Origin: [Clostridium] aminophilum DSM 10710
GTDB taxonomy: Bacteria > Bacillota > Clostridia > Lachnospirales > Lachnospiraceae
DNA length: 64,000 nucleotides
Assembly: GCF_000711825.1 (NCBI RefSeq)
Contig: NZ_JONJ01000007.1
Span: forward strand, 112,586 to 176,585
Reading direction: 5' to 3'
In this document: positions 54,134 through 61,551 of the stretch, piece after piece
How the letters are laid out: every line of letters starts with the position of its first letter
Position numbering within the stretch: the stretch's first letter is position 1
Position numbers and translations under genes: made by a program
The notes under the pieces: model-generated
Databases searched by the model: none
What the model was told of the DNA's origin: nothing
What the model saw: only the letters and a program-made list of their open reading frames with translations

Positions 54134-55612
54134 TTAAAACTCCAGCGTTTCCAGCCGGTCTGCCAGTTCTTTTGCCTGTTTCATATACCGGTCAATGAGT
54201 TCTCTGTCTTTTTCCGAAAGCTCCCGTTTCTTGTGAATCTTGTTGACCATGCGGACCGCACACAAAAGGGACGCTTTCTCCTTCACACATCCGAGTTTTT
54301 CCCCGTCATCGGTTCCGAAATAATCCTTCAGGAGTGAATCGAAAAACTTCACCGCGGTCTGGTAGGAGAAGCCCATGAACTTCTCGACCACAGACGGGTC
54401 ATCCTCGCCCAGGACAACATAGAAATAATACAGATCGCTGAGTTCAATGATCGGATGTCCGGTGGAAAGCCGGTCCATATCGATCAGAAGCGGCTCCCCA
54501 TTCTGCAGGAACACATTGTTCGTGTGAAAGTCTCCGTGGATCAGTGTCTTGGTATCCGGAAGCCGGTCGACCAGTTCCATGCACCGGTTTGCGAGCGCTT
54601 CGTCTTCTTTTCCGACGCCGCCCCGGATGTACATCCGGATCCGGTCTGCCGCCGGCGGAAAACAGTCATCCTCCGAGACCGTAATCCCGTGGATGGTCCG
54701 CGCAAGCTCAGCCATGATTTTTGCATATACGTCCACCTGACCGGGATCCTTTACGATAAATGACGAGATCGTCTCGGAGTCCAGAAGTTCATACATGGCG
54801 CCGTACCGCGATCCGACCGCCACAATTCCGAACGAGATCGCAGTCGGAATCCCCAGAACAAACGCTCTGCGGCTCTGGGAAATCTCATTTTCCACATCCC
54901 GGTAAGTATTGTTGTCATTGTAAACTTTGATGACGAGCTCGTCATCGTAACGGTACACTTCCCCTTTGGCGCCTTTTCCGATCTGCCGGCAGCCGTCGAC
55001 CGAAACCTCACGATATTTTTTATATCGTGTCTTATCCCGGTCAAAGGTTCCCGGCCATATGAAATTGACATGCTTGATGTACTCTTTGAACGCACCGGTC
55101 TTATTCAGAGAGAGTTCGACCTGCTCCCCGATGGTGCGGTAATACCATTTCTGCATCTCCGGATCGTTCTGATGAAGGTCCTGCCAGATCTTTTCACCCT
55201 GCTCCGAATAAATGCCCGATAAGGACCGGATATTGGCCAGTTTATCGGCAAGCCACAGCATCTTGACGCCGATATCCTGACTGTTCTTCAAAATCTGAAT
55301 CGACTGTTCTTTCCGTCTTTTCCATGATGAAATCGGCGGCTCATCCGGATAATCCTGCTCCGACTCGGAGGAAACCAGCATAGCCACCCGCTCGCCGAAT
55401 CGCTTTTCGATCTCCAAGAGCGTTCCGTCCGTATCCTCCACGATGTCATGAAGAATTCCTGCAGTGATGATCTCCTCATCGTTGGTCATTGTGGAGAGAA
55501 TCTGGGCCACCTCCAACGGATGAAGAATATATGGCCTCCCCCCGAATTTGCGCACTTTTCCCTGATGGAGAATGGTTGCATAAATGATTGCTTCCTCGAT
55601 TTTATTCATCAT
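54134..55612 (-). CDS. HD-domain and aminoglycoside-phosphotransferase-type kinase fusion
   Basis: 492 residues. Residues 1-190 match the HD hydrolase domain of RelA/SpoT-like proteins (HPLEVAQIL, TAGILHDIVEDT, LADKLANIRSLSG), but no synthetase domain follows. Residues about 215-490 are an APH/choline-kinase-like domain: VIKVYN (ATP lysine), LIHGDFHTNNVFLQNG (catalytic HGD-x-H-x-x-N), LIDMDRLS (metal Asp). A protein combining hydrolase and small-molecule kinase is unusual; substrates are unknown. GAGGAAAACAAT precedes the ATG. The region upstream has a perfect operator-like dyad. Confidence 0.82.
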   Translation of the reverse strand: MMNKIEEAIIYATILHQGKVRKFGGRPYILHPLEVAQILSTMTNDEEIITAGILHDIVEDTDGTLLEIEKRFGERVAMLVSSESEQDYPDEPPISSWKRRKEQSIQILKNSQDIGVKMLWLADKLANIRSLSGIYSEQGEKIWQDLHQNDPEMQKWYYRTIGEQVELSLNKTGAFKEYIKHVNFIWPGTFDRDKTRYKKYREVSVDGCRQIGKGAKGEVYRYDDELVIKVYNDNNTYRDVENEISQSRRAFVLGIPTAISFGIVAVGSRYGAMYELLDSETISSFIVKDPGQVDVYAKIMAELARTIHGITVSEDDCFPPAADRIRMYIRGGVGKEDEALANRCMELVDRLPDTKTLIHGDFHTNNVFLQNGEPLLIDMDRLSTGHPIIELSDLYYFYVVLGEDDPSVVEKFMGFSYQTAVKFFDSLLKDYFGTDDGEKLGCVKEKASLLCAVRMVNKIHKKRELSEKDRELIDRYMKQAKELADRLETLEF

Positions 55613-55755
55613 ATTGTTTTCCTCATTCTGACACAGGTCACCGGCAGGCTATCTCTGCCGCTTCTTTTTCGGTATCGTATTTCCGCTTTTCATTCTGATT
55701 TCGGTCCGATCCCTCAATTGTCTCCTCAATCCGGATGCCGTGTATGTTTTTGTCC

Positions 55756-55770
55756 GTAATGTATCATTAC
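55756..55770. promoter_or_regulatory. Perfect dyad upstream of the HD/kinase fusion
   Basis: GTAATG-TAT-CATTAC, a 6-3-6 palindrome in an AT-rich promoter-like stretch about 145 bases before the gene. The binding protein is unknown. The 380-base gap 55613-55992 also holds a terminator and repeat R2. Confidence 0.5.
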
Positions 55771-55815
55771 AGTCGTTATATTATCATTATAATTGTCAGA
55801 TTGACCAAATGCAAG

Positions 55816-55852
55816 AAACCGGGGATCACCGATTTACGATGTTCCCCGGTTT
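55816..55852. terminator. Hairpin terminator between the HD/kinase and YqeY-like genes
   Basis: AAACCGGGGA pairs perfectly with TCCCCGGTTT. T-rich on both sides; on the minus strand it would end the GatB/YqeY transcript after repeat R2. Confidence 0.7.
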
Positions 55853-55869
55853 TTACCTCATTTACGCAA

Positions 55870-55958
55870 GTAACAGGCCCAAGCCCACGCTTGCGTGAGG
55901 CCCTGGAGACTGCCGCGATAACGAGCGAGACTTGCGAAGCGTGTTTTGACTCGTTTAC
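55870..55958 (+). repeat. Dispersed palindromic repeat, copy R2
   Basis: Contains CTGCCGCGATAACGAGCGA then ACTTGCGAA and GCGTGTTTTGACTCGTT, matching R1 and R3. Short inverted ends GTAA/TTAC. Located just beyond the stop of the GatB/YqeY-like gene, in the opposite orientation to the other copies. Confidence 0.75.
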
Positions 55959-55992
55959 TCAGCTTAAACTTTCATTCACAGCACACAACAGA

Positions 55993-56433
55993 TCATCTGC
56001 ACAGTTCTGCGACGATCGCATTGATGACCTTGCCGTCGGCTTTTCCCTTTAACGCCGGCATGATTTCCTTCATAATCGCCCCTTTGTTCTTTGTTGCGAT
56101 CACTTCCGAGAACTTCTCTTCAAGGAATGACCGGATCTCATCCTCCGTCATCATGGCCGGAGCGTATTCTTTGATGACGTCATATCGGAACTGGTATTCC
56201 GCCTTGAGTTCCGTACGGTCGTCCGGGCACGTGTCAATCTGCTCTTTCACGGTTTTGAGAGACTTCATGATGACCTGATCTACCAGCTCGTCACCGATAC
56301 TGTCTCTGCATCCGGAATCGATTGCCGCTTTCTTCACATCGGAGATGATGGATGAGACAGCGTCTTTTCTCGCCTTATCTCTCGCCTTCATCGCCGCAAC
56401 CATTGCCTTCTGCAGAACTTCAAATTTGCTCAT
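55993..56433 (-). CDS. GatB/YqeY domain protein
   Basis: 146 residues matching the YqeY family, related to the tail domain of the GatB amidotransferase subunit: MVAAMKARDKARKDAVSSII at the N-terminus, TEDEIRSFLEEKFSEV, and the C-terminal MPALKGKADGKVINAIV. Thought to bind tRNA or aid tRNA-dependent amidation; function not established. GAAGG precedes the ATG. Confidence 0.9.
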   Translation of the reverse strand: MSKFEVLQKAMVAAMKARDKARKDAVSSIISDVKKAAIDSGCRDSIGDELVDQVIMKSLKTVKEQIDTCPDDRTELKAEYQFRYDVIKEYAPAMMTEDEIRSFLEEKFSEVIATKNKGAIMKEIMPALKGKADGKVINAIVAELCR

Positions 56434-56533
56434 GATGGTACCTTCTTTCTGAATATCGATCGAAAACTTTTCTTCCCTGTCTCAGTATAATCAGCCAAAC
56501 TCAAAGAAACAAGAGGGGCTTTCCAAAGCAGGC

Positions 56534-58246
56534 TTATTCCTCCATCTCCTGCCTAAGTCCGAAGAAAAATTTTCTCTGCCGTTCATTCATGATGACGCGG
56601 ACCGGCTTCAGCTGATTCAAAGACGACCCGCGCAGGACCATCATATCACGGTACAAAAGCGAAGTTTCCGGCTGAAGGAAATACACCTCCGGTTTGTCCA
56701 GCCACAGCTCTTTGTAGCAGTCAAGATACACCGGGTTCGCTTCAATCAGATTCCGGAAGATCGACTCCCGAAGGGCATCCATGTCAAATTTACTGATTTC
56801 CTTTCTCGGTTCAATCAAAAAATCGTACCGGTTCGGGGTAATGTCCGTATTCGGATACACCGTGAAATCCGCCAGCGGAATGTTCATTTCCTCCGCTGTT
56901 TTTTCCACCGCAATCTGCAGTGCTTTCTCGGTGGTCTTTTCTTCCGCGAGATTGATGGTCCGGTTTACACGGTACATAAACTGAACCTTCGGTGTCTTGT
57001 TATAGAAACCGGTGACTTTCACGGCATCGCTCATCCGATACCGGAAAAAACCGCTGAGATTCGTGATGATCAGCTCATAGATCCTTCCCTCTTCCAGTTT
57101 ATCCATGGTGACACATTTGCTGAAGTCATCCCCCGCTTCAACCGGAAGAAACTCGACAAAGGCTGCGGAGGGAGCCAGAATGCTGTCAAAATCGTCGATT
57201 CCACTCGGAACGGACCATAAGCCTTCGGATGCGGTAATACCGGAATAGATGTTCTTAACACCGTCTCCCGCATAATGCTCCTTGATCTGACGGTCATAGA
57301 TCTCGAAACCGTCTCCGCCAACTCCGACAAAATAGCAGAAATGCGGCCAGACTTTTTTCACCCACGGAAAATCCGTTCCGTTTTTGAAAACCTCCCGGAG
57401 TTCTGCCGCGCGTTCCGGCATCGGCTTTATTTTTTTCATCAGGCTTTCCCTGGAAGCCTCCGGCATCTCAATGTCTTCCGAGATGGTTCCCTTTTCGATG
57501 TCATCGATCAGAAGATCAATATTGTTCTCAATATAATGGAGAAACAGGATAATGACACTGTAGAAACCGGTGATCATTCCCCTGACCTCTTTATCCATCA
57601 GAGCAAAACGGGTGTGGATATATTTTGTATCCGCCCCTTCCTCGGGATTCAGACCCTCGATCGGAGAGGTGTATACCATGCGGATCATGGCATCCAATGC
57701 CTCTTTTCCGCCCTTGATATAATCCGCCATCTTGGAGGAAGCCTCGCCTACGGTCAATCCGCTCTTTAATGTCCGGTAATTTCCGCTGGAGGTACAAAAT
57801 CCCCTTCCGTTCTTCCAGTCCGGGTCAAGACCCTCACTCATCAGTCCGTAAAGCAGATAATTGTTGTACTTTGCGAAGACATTTGCCTGTTCTGCGGTCA
57901 TGGGAACCACTTTCGGCACACCGACCGTACCGGAGGTTTCATTGAAATGATCATACGAATATGCCGTCAGAACATTCTTTTCTCCCTCCATCATCCGCTC
58001 AAGATACGGTGCCAGATCATCGTAAACCACAACCGGAACCTTCTTCTGGTAATCCTCGATTGTATGAATATTGGCAAAATCGAATTTTCTGCCGTACTCG
58101 GTATCCTTGTTGTCCTGAAGAAGCTTCATCAGAAGCGCCGTGGTTCTCTCCATGGGGTTCCTGGTTTCTTCCCGAAACGCTTCCAGCACCTTTAACCCTT
58201 CCGCAGAATTTCTCTCATTTGCCTGATATGTCATGTTACCATCCAT
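56534..58246 (-). CDS. GH3-family acyl-adenylase
   Basis: 570 residues from MDGNMTYQANERNSAEGLKV, chosen because AGGAGG lies 8 bases upstream; an open extension of 27 codons is not supported. Member of the GH3 superfamily, ATP-dependent acyl-acid amido synthetases of the ANL class best known for conjugating auxin in plants. Visible features: FNETSGTVGVPKVVPMT (phosphate loop), IYSGITASEGLW, FLPVEAGD, and YELIITNLSGFFRYRMSDAV (ATP Asp/Arg region). The bacterial substrates are unknown. Downstream of and on the same strand as an amidohydrolase, though with its own promoter. Confidence 0.88.
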   Translation of the reverse strand: MDGNMTYQANERNSAEGLKVLEAFREETRNPMERTTALLMKLLQDNKDTEYGRKFDFANIHTIEDYQKKVPVVVYDDLAPYLERMMEGEKNVLTAYSYDHFNETSGTVGVPKVVPMTAEQANVFAKYNNYLLYGLMSEGLDPDWKNGRGFCTSSGNYRTLKSGLTVGEASSKMADYIKGGKEALDAMIRMVYTSPIEGLNPEEGADTKYIHTRFALMDKEVRGMITGFYSVIILFLHYIENNIDLLIDDIEKGTISEDIEMPEASRESLMKKIKPMPERAAELREVFKNGTDFPWVKKVWPHFCYFVGVGGDGFEIYDRQIKEHYAGDGVKNIYSGITASEGLWSVPSGIDDFDSILAPSAAFVEFLPVEAGDDFSKCVTMDKLEEGRIYELIITNLSGFFRYRMSDAVKVTGFYNKTPKVQFMYRVNRTINLAEEKTTEKALQIAVEKTAEEMNIPLADFTVYPNTDITPNRYDFLIEPRKEISKFDMDALRESIFRNLIEANPVYLDCYKELWLDKPEVYFLQPETSLLYRDMMVLRGSSLNQLKPVRVIMNERQRKFFFGLRQEMEE

Positions 58247-58395
58247 GATAATCCCCTCCTGCATTGATCTTCCAAAATGCCGCAATGTCAAAACTGCGCT
58301 TCCATTCCTGCCGTGTTCCTGATGCATCCCGATTCTGCTTCATGGGGTGCGATCCGGATATCGATCTGCCTTCCGAACAAATATATCTATTAAAT

Positions 58396-58424
58396 TTGAT
58401 ACCATAAACCAATAATATTTACAA
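58396..58424 (-). promoter_or_regulatory. Likely promoter of the GH3 gene
   Basis: TTGTAA (58419-58424) and TATCAA (58396-58401), 17 bases apart, with a TGG extension before the -10, in an AT-rich stretch. Confidence 0.65.
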
Positions 58425-58450
58425 GTATCGCATCCTGATCTCCTCCGGTC

Positions 58451-60178
58451 CTATGCCTGATAAACCGGTTTTCCTTCGAAATACGTCGCCAGAACCTTCG
58501 TATTCCGAAGTTCCTCCAGAGAACAGTTCATGAAATCCCGGTCGACGATCACAAAATCCGCGGACTTTCCCGGGGTGATACTTCCGGTCACATCAGAGAT
58601 TCCCAGCTGAATTGCTCCATTAATCGTATATGCTTTCAGACAGTTTTTCCGGTCGAGTCCCTCCGTCGGCGGCGGATAACACAGTCCCGCGCACGCTTTC
58701 TGGCCTCTCGCCTCGGCAAAAAACATCCCGATAAACGCATTGGCCGTTACCGGTTCCAGACAGCTGTCGCTTCCGAACGTCACCGTCACGCCGTTTTTGT
58801 TCGCGGTCGCCATGGGGAACTGGCGGTTAAACCGGTCTTCCCCAAGGGATTTCCGGGTAAATTCATCATTTTTCACCCAATGCGGCGTGGTCTGAAAGAA
58901 AATATCTCCCGCATCTGCCAGTTCGCGCATCTCCTGCGCACGGTACAGCTGATTATGCGCAATCGTCTTCCGGACCGTGTCCGAATCCGCCGCCTTCAGA
59001 ACCGACAGAGCTCTCCGAACCGCCCGATCGCCGATGGCGTGAATATGAATGTGGAATCCCTCCTGCGCTGCCATGACAGCGGCCTGTTTCATATCGGGAA
59101 GCGAAATCATCTCACTTCCGCAGTTCTGAGGATCATCCGCGTATGGTTCATGGAGAAGTGCCGTATGTTCTTCGATCGTGCCGTCCGCAATCATTTTCAG
59201 GGTATTCGGATGTACATGTTCCGTCGAATAAAACTCTCTCTGATGCTTCATCAGCTTCAGGGCCTCGGAGGCTTTTATCCCGTCCTCCCCGCGGTATCCA
59301 AAGCTGGTACAGATGTGAAGGCACAGCGCACCCTCTTTATCCAGTTCCGACAGTTGAGAAAGAACGGCATCATCCTCCGAATCCACCGACATGGCGTCAA
59401 AGGCGGCGGTATATCCGTATGAGGCATACTCCCGGCACAGTTCCTTCAGAACGATTTTTACATCGGATTTCGTCTCCTTCATTAGGGCTTTGCATAGCAT
59501 CATGGCGGGGATTTCGATTACGAGTCCGGTGGGATTTCCGTCCTCATCCCGGACAAAATAACTGTGTTCCCCCGGGTCTTTCGTATCCGAATCGATTCCC
59601 AGGGTTTCCATTGCTCTGCGGTTCAGAAGAAGCGCGTGACCGTCGTCACTGAAGACCACCACTTCCCGGTCGTCGATCACCCGATCGATATCATCTGCAG
59701 AAAATGTGCCCTGCGTCAGGTCCATTCCCATCGCCCGGAGGATGCCTTTCCCGGCATTTCCCGACGATTCTTCCTCTCCCGACACATCCTCACATCCCGC
59801 CGATTTCTCACATCCCGCCGTTTTCTCACACTCCGGTCCGTGTCCGTTTTCCTCCCTGTCCTCTCCTTGCGCTCTGAGAAGCGAAAGCAGCACATCACCC
59901 AATTCCTCCGGTTTGGTCTTGGGATCAATGTTGTACAGATTGAGAATATTTTTTTCCACCCCTGCCAGTATATGACAGTGTGAATCCACCAGCCCGGGTA
60001 TGACGCATTGTCCCTGAAGATCCACGATATGCGGACAATCTGTCGCAATGTCATTTGCGCCTGCCGCAATGAATTTTCCATTCCGGATCACAAATGCCTC
60101 TGCCTCCGGCATCTCCGGATCCGAAGTGTAGATCCGACCATTGATATAAGCAGTTTCCTCTCCGCTCCATCTTCTCAA
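58451..60178 (-). CDS. YtcJ-like amidohydrolase with repeat insert
   Basis: A 575-residue metal-dependent hydrolase of the amidohydrolase 3/YtcJ group. Motifs: GLVDSHCHILAG (HxH metal ligands), HIHAIGDRAVRRAL, TIAHNQLY, FGSDSCLEP and a C-terminal GKSADFVIVDRDF. Residues 105-144 form a Glu/Gly/Cys-rich insert (CEKTAG, CEKSAG, CEDVSG) encoded by an 18-bp DNA repeat. The start is a TTG with GGGGG about 8 bases upstream; no better ATG exists. Natural substrate unknown; relatives act on amides, urea-like compounds or formamides. Upstream and on the same strand as the GH3 gene. Confidence 0.87.
   Translation of the reverse strand: MRRWSGEETAYINGRIYTSDPEMPEAEAFVIRNGKFIAAGANDIATDCPHIVDLQGQCVIPGLVDSHCHILAGVEKNILNLYNIDPKTKPEELGDVLLSLLRAQGEDREENGHGPECEKTAGCEKSAGCEDVSGEEESSGNAGKGILRAMGMDLTQGTFSADDIDRVIDDREVVVFSDDGHALLLNRRAMETLGIDSDTKDPGEHSYFVRDEDGNPTGLVIEIPAMMLCKALMKETKSDVKIVLKELCREYASYGYTAAFDAMSVDSEDDAVLSQLSELDKEGALCLHICTSFGYRGEDGIKASEALKLMKHQREFYSTEHVHPNTLKMIADGTIEEHTALLHEPYADDPQNCGSEMISLPDMKQAAVMAAQEGFHIHIHAIGDRAVRRALSVLKAADSDTVRKTIAHNQLYRAQEMRELADAGDIFFQTTPHWVKNDEFTRKSLGEDRFNRQFPMATANKNGVTVTFGSDSCLEPVTANAFIGMFFAEARGQKACAGLCYPPPTEGLDRKNCLKAYTINGAIQLGISDVTGSITPGKSADFVIVDRDFMNCSLEELRNTKVLATYFEGKPVYQA
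59789..59842 (-). repeat. 18-bp coding tandem repeat in the amidohydrolase gene
   Basis: Units from 59789, 59807 and 59825 (plus strand CTCACATCCCGCCGATTT and variants) encode six-residue CEKTAG-type repeats; the reading frame is kept. Confidence 0.85.
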
Positions 60179-60225
60179 CTGGTTTTCCCCCTTTTGTGAA
60201 GAATTCTGATCTATGATACCGTTTC

Positions 60226-60270
60226 AACAAGTCAGAATACGCATCGCTCCTCTCGCGGCAGTCGACAGGA
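60226..60270 (-). repeat. Dispersed palindromic repeat, copy R4 (diverged)
   Basis: Minus strand reads CGACTGCCGCGAGAGGAGCG then TATTCTGACTTGTT, a shortened relative of R1-R3. Lies in the 174-base gap between the MurT-like and amidohydrolase genes. Confidence 0.5.
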
Positions 60271-60352
60271 TCCCCTGCCCGTGCGGATTTCGCCTTGTTC
60301 CCAGCGCAATAAACCGCGTCTCATAAAAACATACTTCTCTTACTCCATGTAT

Positions 60353-61546
60353 TCATTCTTCCCAGAACTCTTTCGTGTATTTTTCCGCGGCAAGAAGCTT
60401 ATTGAGCCTCAGCATGCCGCAATAGCCGACAATCGCGAGTACCGGCTGCTTTGCCGTCTGAAGCAGATGGACCACCTGCTCATCGGACAGGATTTCCACC
60501 GATGAATGACCGGTGAAGTTTTTCCGGATGATCCGATCCAGATCTTCCGCGCAGTCCCCCAAAACACAGATCCTTTCGGCACGGCCGATGTTCCGGCAGG
60601 TCTCCGGATCCAGATCTTCCAGCCAGAGAAAATCCGGCGGATATTCATAGCACATGAAAAGTGTACATCTCGAAAGGGGCTCTGAAAGTTCCGAGCAGAT
60701 TCTCTCCAGAGCAATCTGATTCTTGGCAAGCACAACCCTGATCTCGGAATCCGGTAGCGCGATCCGGTCGAAGCGGCCAAACGGCAGCTTATAATCCATA
60801 AAACAGTTAAAACTCTCCGGAAACAGCAGTCCCATGGCATACAATGCAGCTGCCGCTGCTGCCACATTTTCCAGATTGTATTTCATCGGGAGTTCAACCG
60901 TCATCTCATGGAAACTGCCATCGATTTCCACCGTATGTTCCGATAAAAGGCGGTACGGGATCAGTCTTTTGCCATGATACGCCTCCGCAAAACGGTCATA
61001 GAAATTCATGTCCCGGTTCAGACACAGAACACAGTCCGTCAATGCCGAAATCGCCCGAACAATCACTTTCGCGGTATGCTCCGCGCTGATCAGCCGCTCC
61101 ACCTGATCTTTATACAGGTTTGTGAGCACGAGAACCTCCGGTTTCAACACGGTTGCCATCGGAAGCAGAAACAGTTCATCACATTCAACCACCGCAAAAT
61201 CGTAATCAAGTTTCCCCACAGAATCACAGTGAAGTCCGAATGCGGTCGCAATACCCTCGGTTTTATTCGCGCCTTCCCGATTGGAAAAAACCCGGAATCC
61301 CCTCGTCCGGAGCATATGAACGATCATGCTGGTCGTCGTGGTCTTCCCGTTTGTTCCGCCGACCATGATCGTCCGAACGTCTCCGCTCACTCTCTGAAGA
61401 AAATCCGGACATTTTTTCAGAATGTATTCTCCGGGAAGTACGGTTCCTCCGCACCCGGCCTCGTTCTGATTTTTGCGAATCTCTTTTGCCTTCCGGATAA
61501 TGTCCGGCAGTCTTTCCTCTGTGTTGGATGGAATCTGATTCATCAT
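60353..61546 (-). CDS. MurT-like Mur ligase family protein without GatD partner
   Basis: 397 residues. A Mur-ligase central domain with VGGTNGKTTTTSMIVHML (ATP loop) and FAVVECDEL, then a DUF1727-like C-terminal part (VVLAKNQIALERICSEL, FLWLEDLDPE). This is the layout of MurT, which with the glutaminase GatD amidates lipid II glutamate. No gatD is adjacent, and the Cys4 zinc ribbon of S. aureus MurT, expected in the middle of the ligase domain, is not visible (only DCVLCLNRD remains). It may therefore act on another substrate. Starts five bases after the MATE-ATPase fusion stop, with GGAG inside that gene's end. Confidence 0.8.
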   Translation of the reverse strand: MMNQIPSNTEERLPDIIRKAKEIRKNQNEAGCGGTVLPGEYILKKCPDFLQRVSGDVRTIMVGGTNGKTTTTSMIVHMLRTRGFRVFSNREGANKTEGIATAFGLHCDSVGKLDYDFAVVECDELFLLPMATVLKPEVLVLTNLYKDQVERLISAEHTAKVIVRAISALTDCVLCLNRDMNFYDRFAEAYHGKRLIPYRLLSEHTVEIDGSFHEMTVELPMKYNLENVAAAAAALYAMGLLFPESFNCFMDYKLPFGRFDRIALPDSEIRVVLAKNQIALERICSELSEPLSRCTLFMCYEYPPDFLWLEDLDPETCRNIGRAERICVLGDCAEDLDRIIRKNFTGHSSVEILSDEQVVHLLQTAKQPVLAIVGYCGMLRLNKLLAAEKYTKEFWEE

Positions 61547-61551
61547 AGCGT

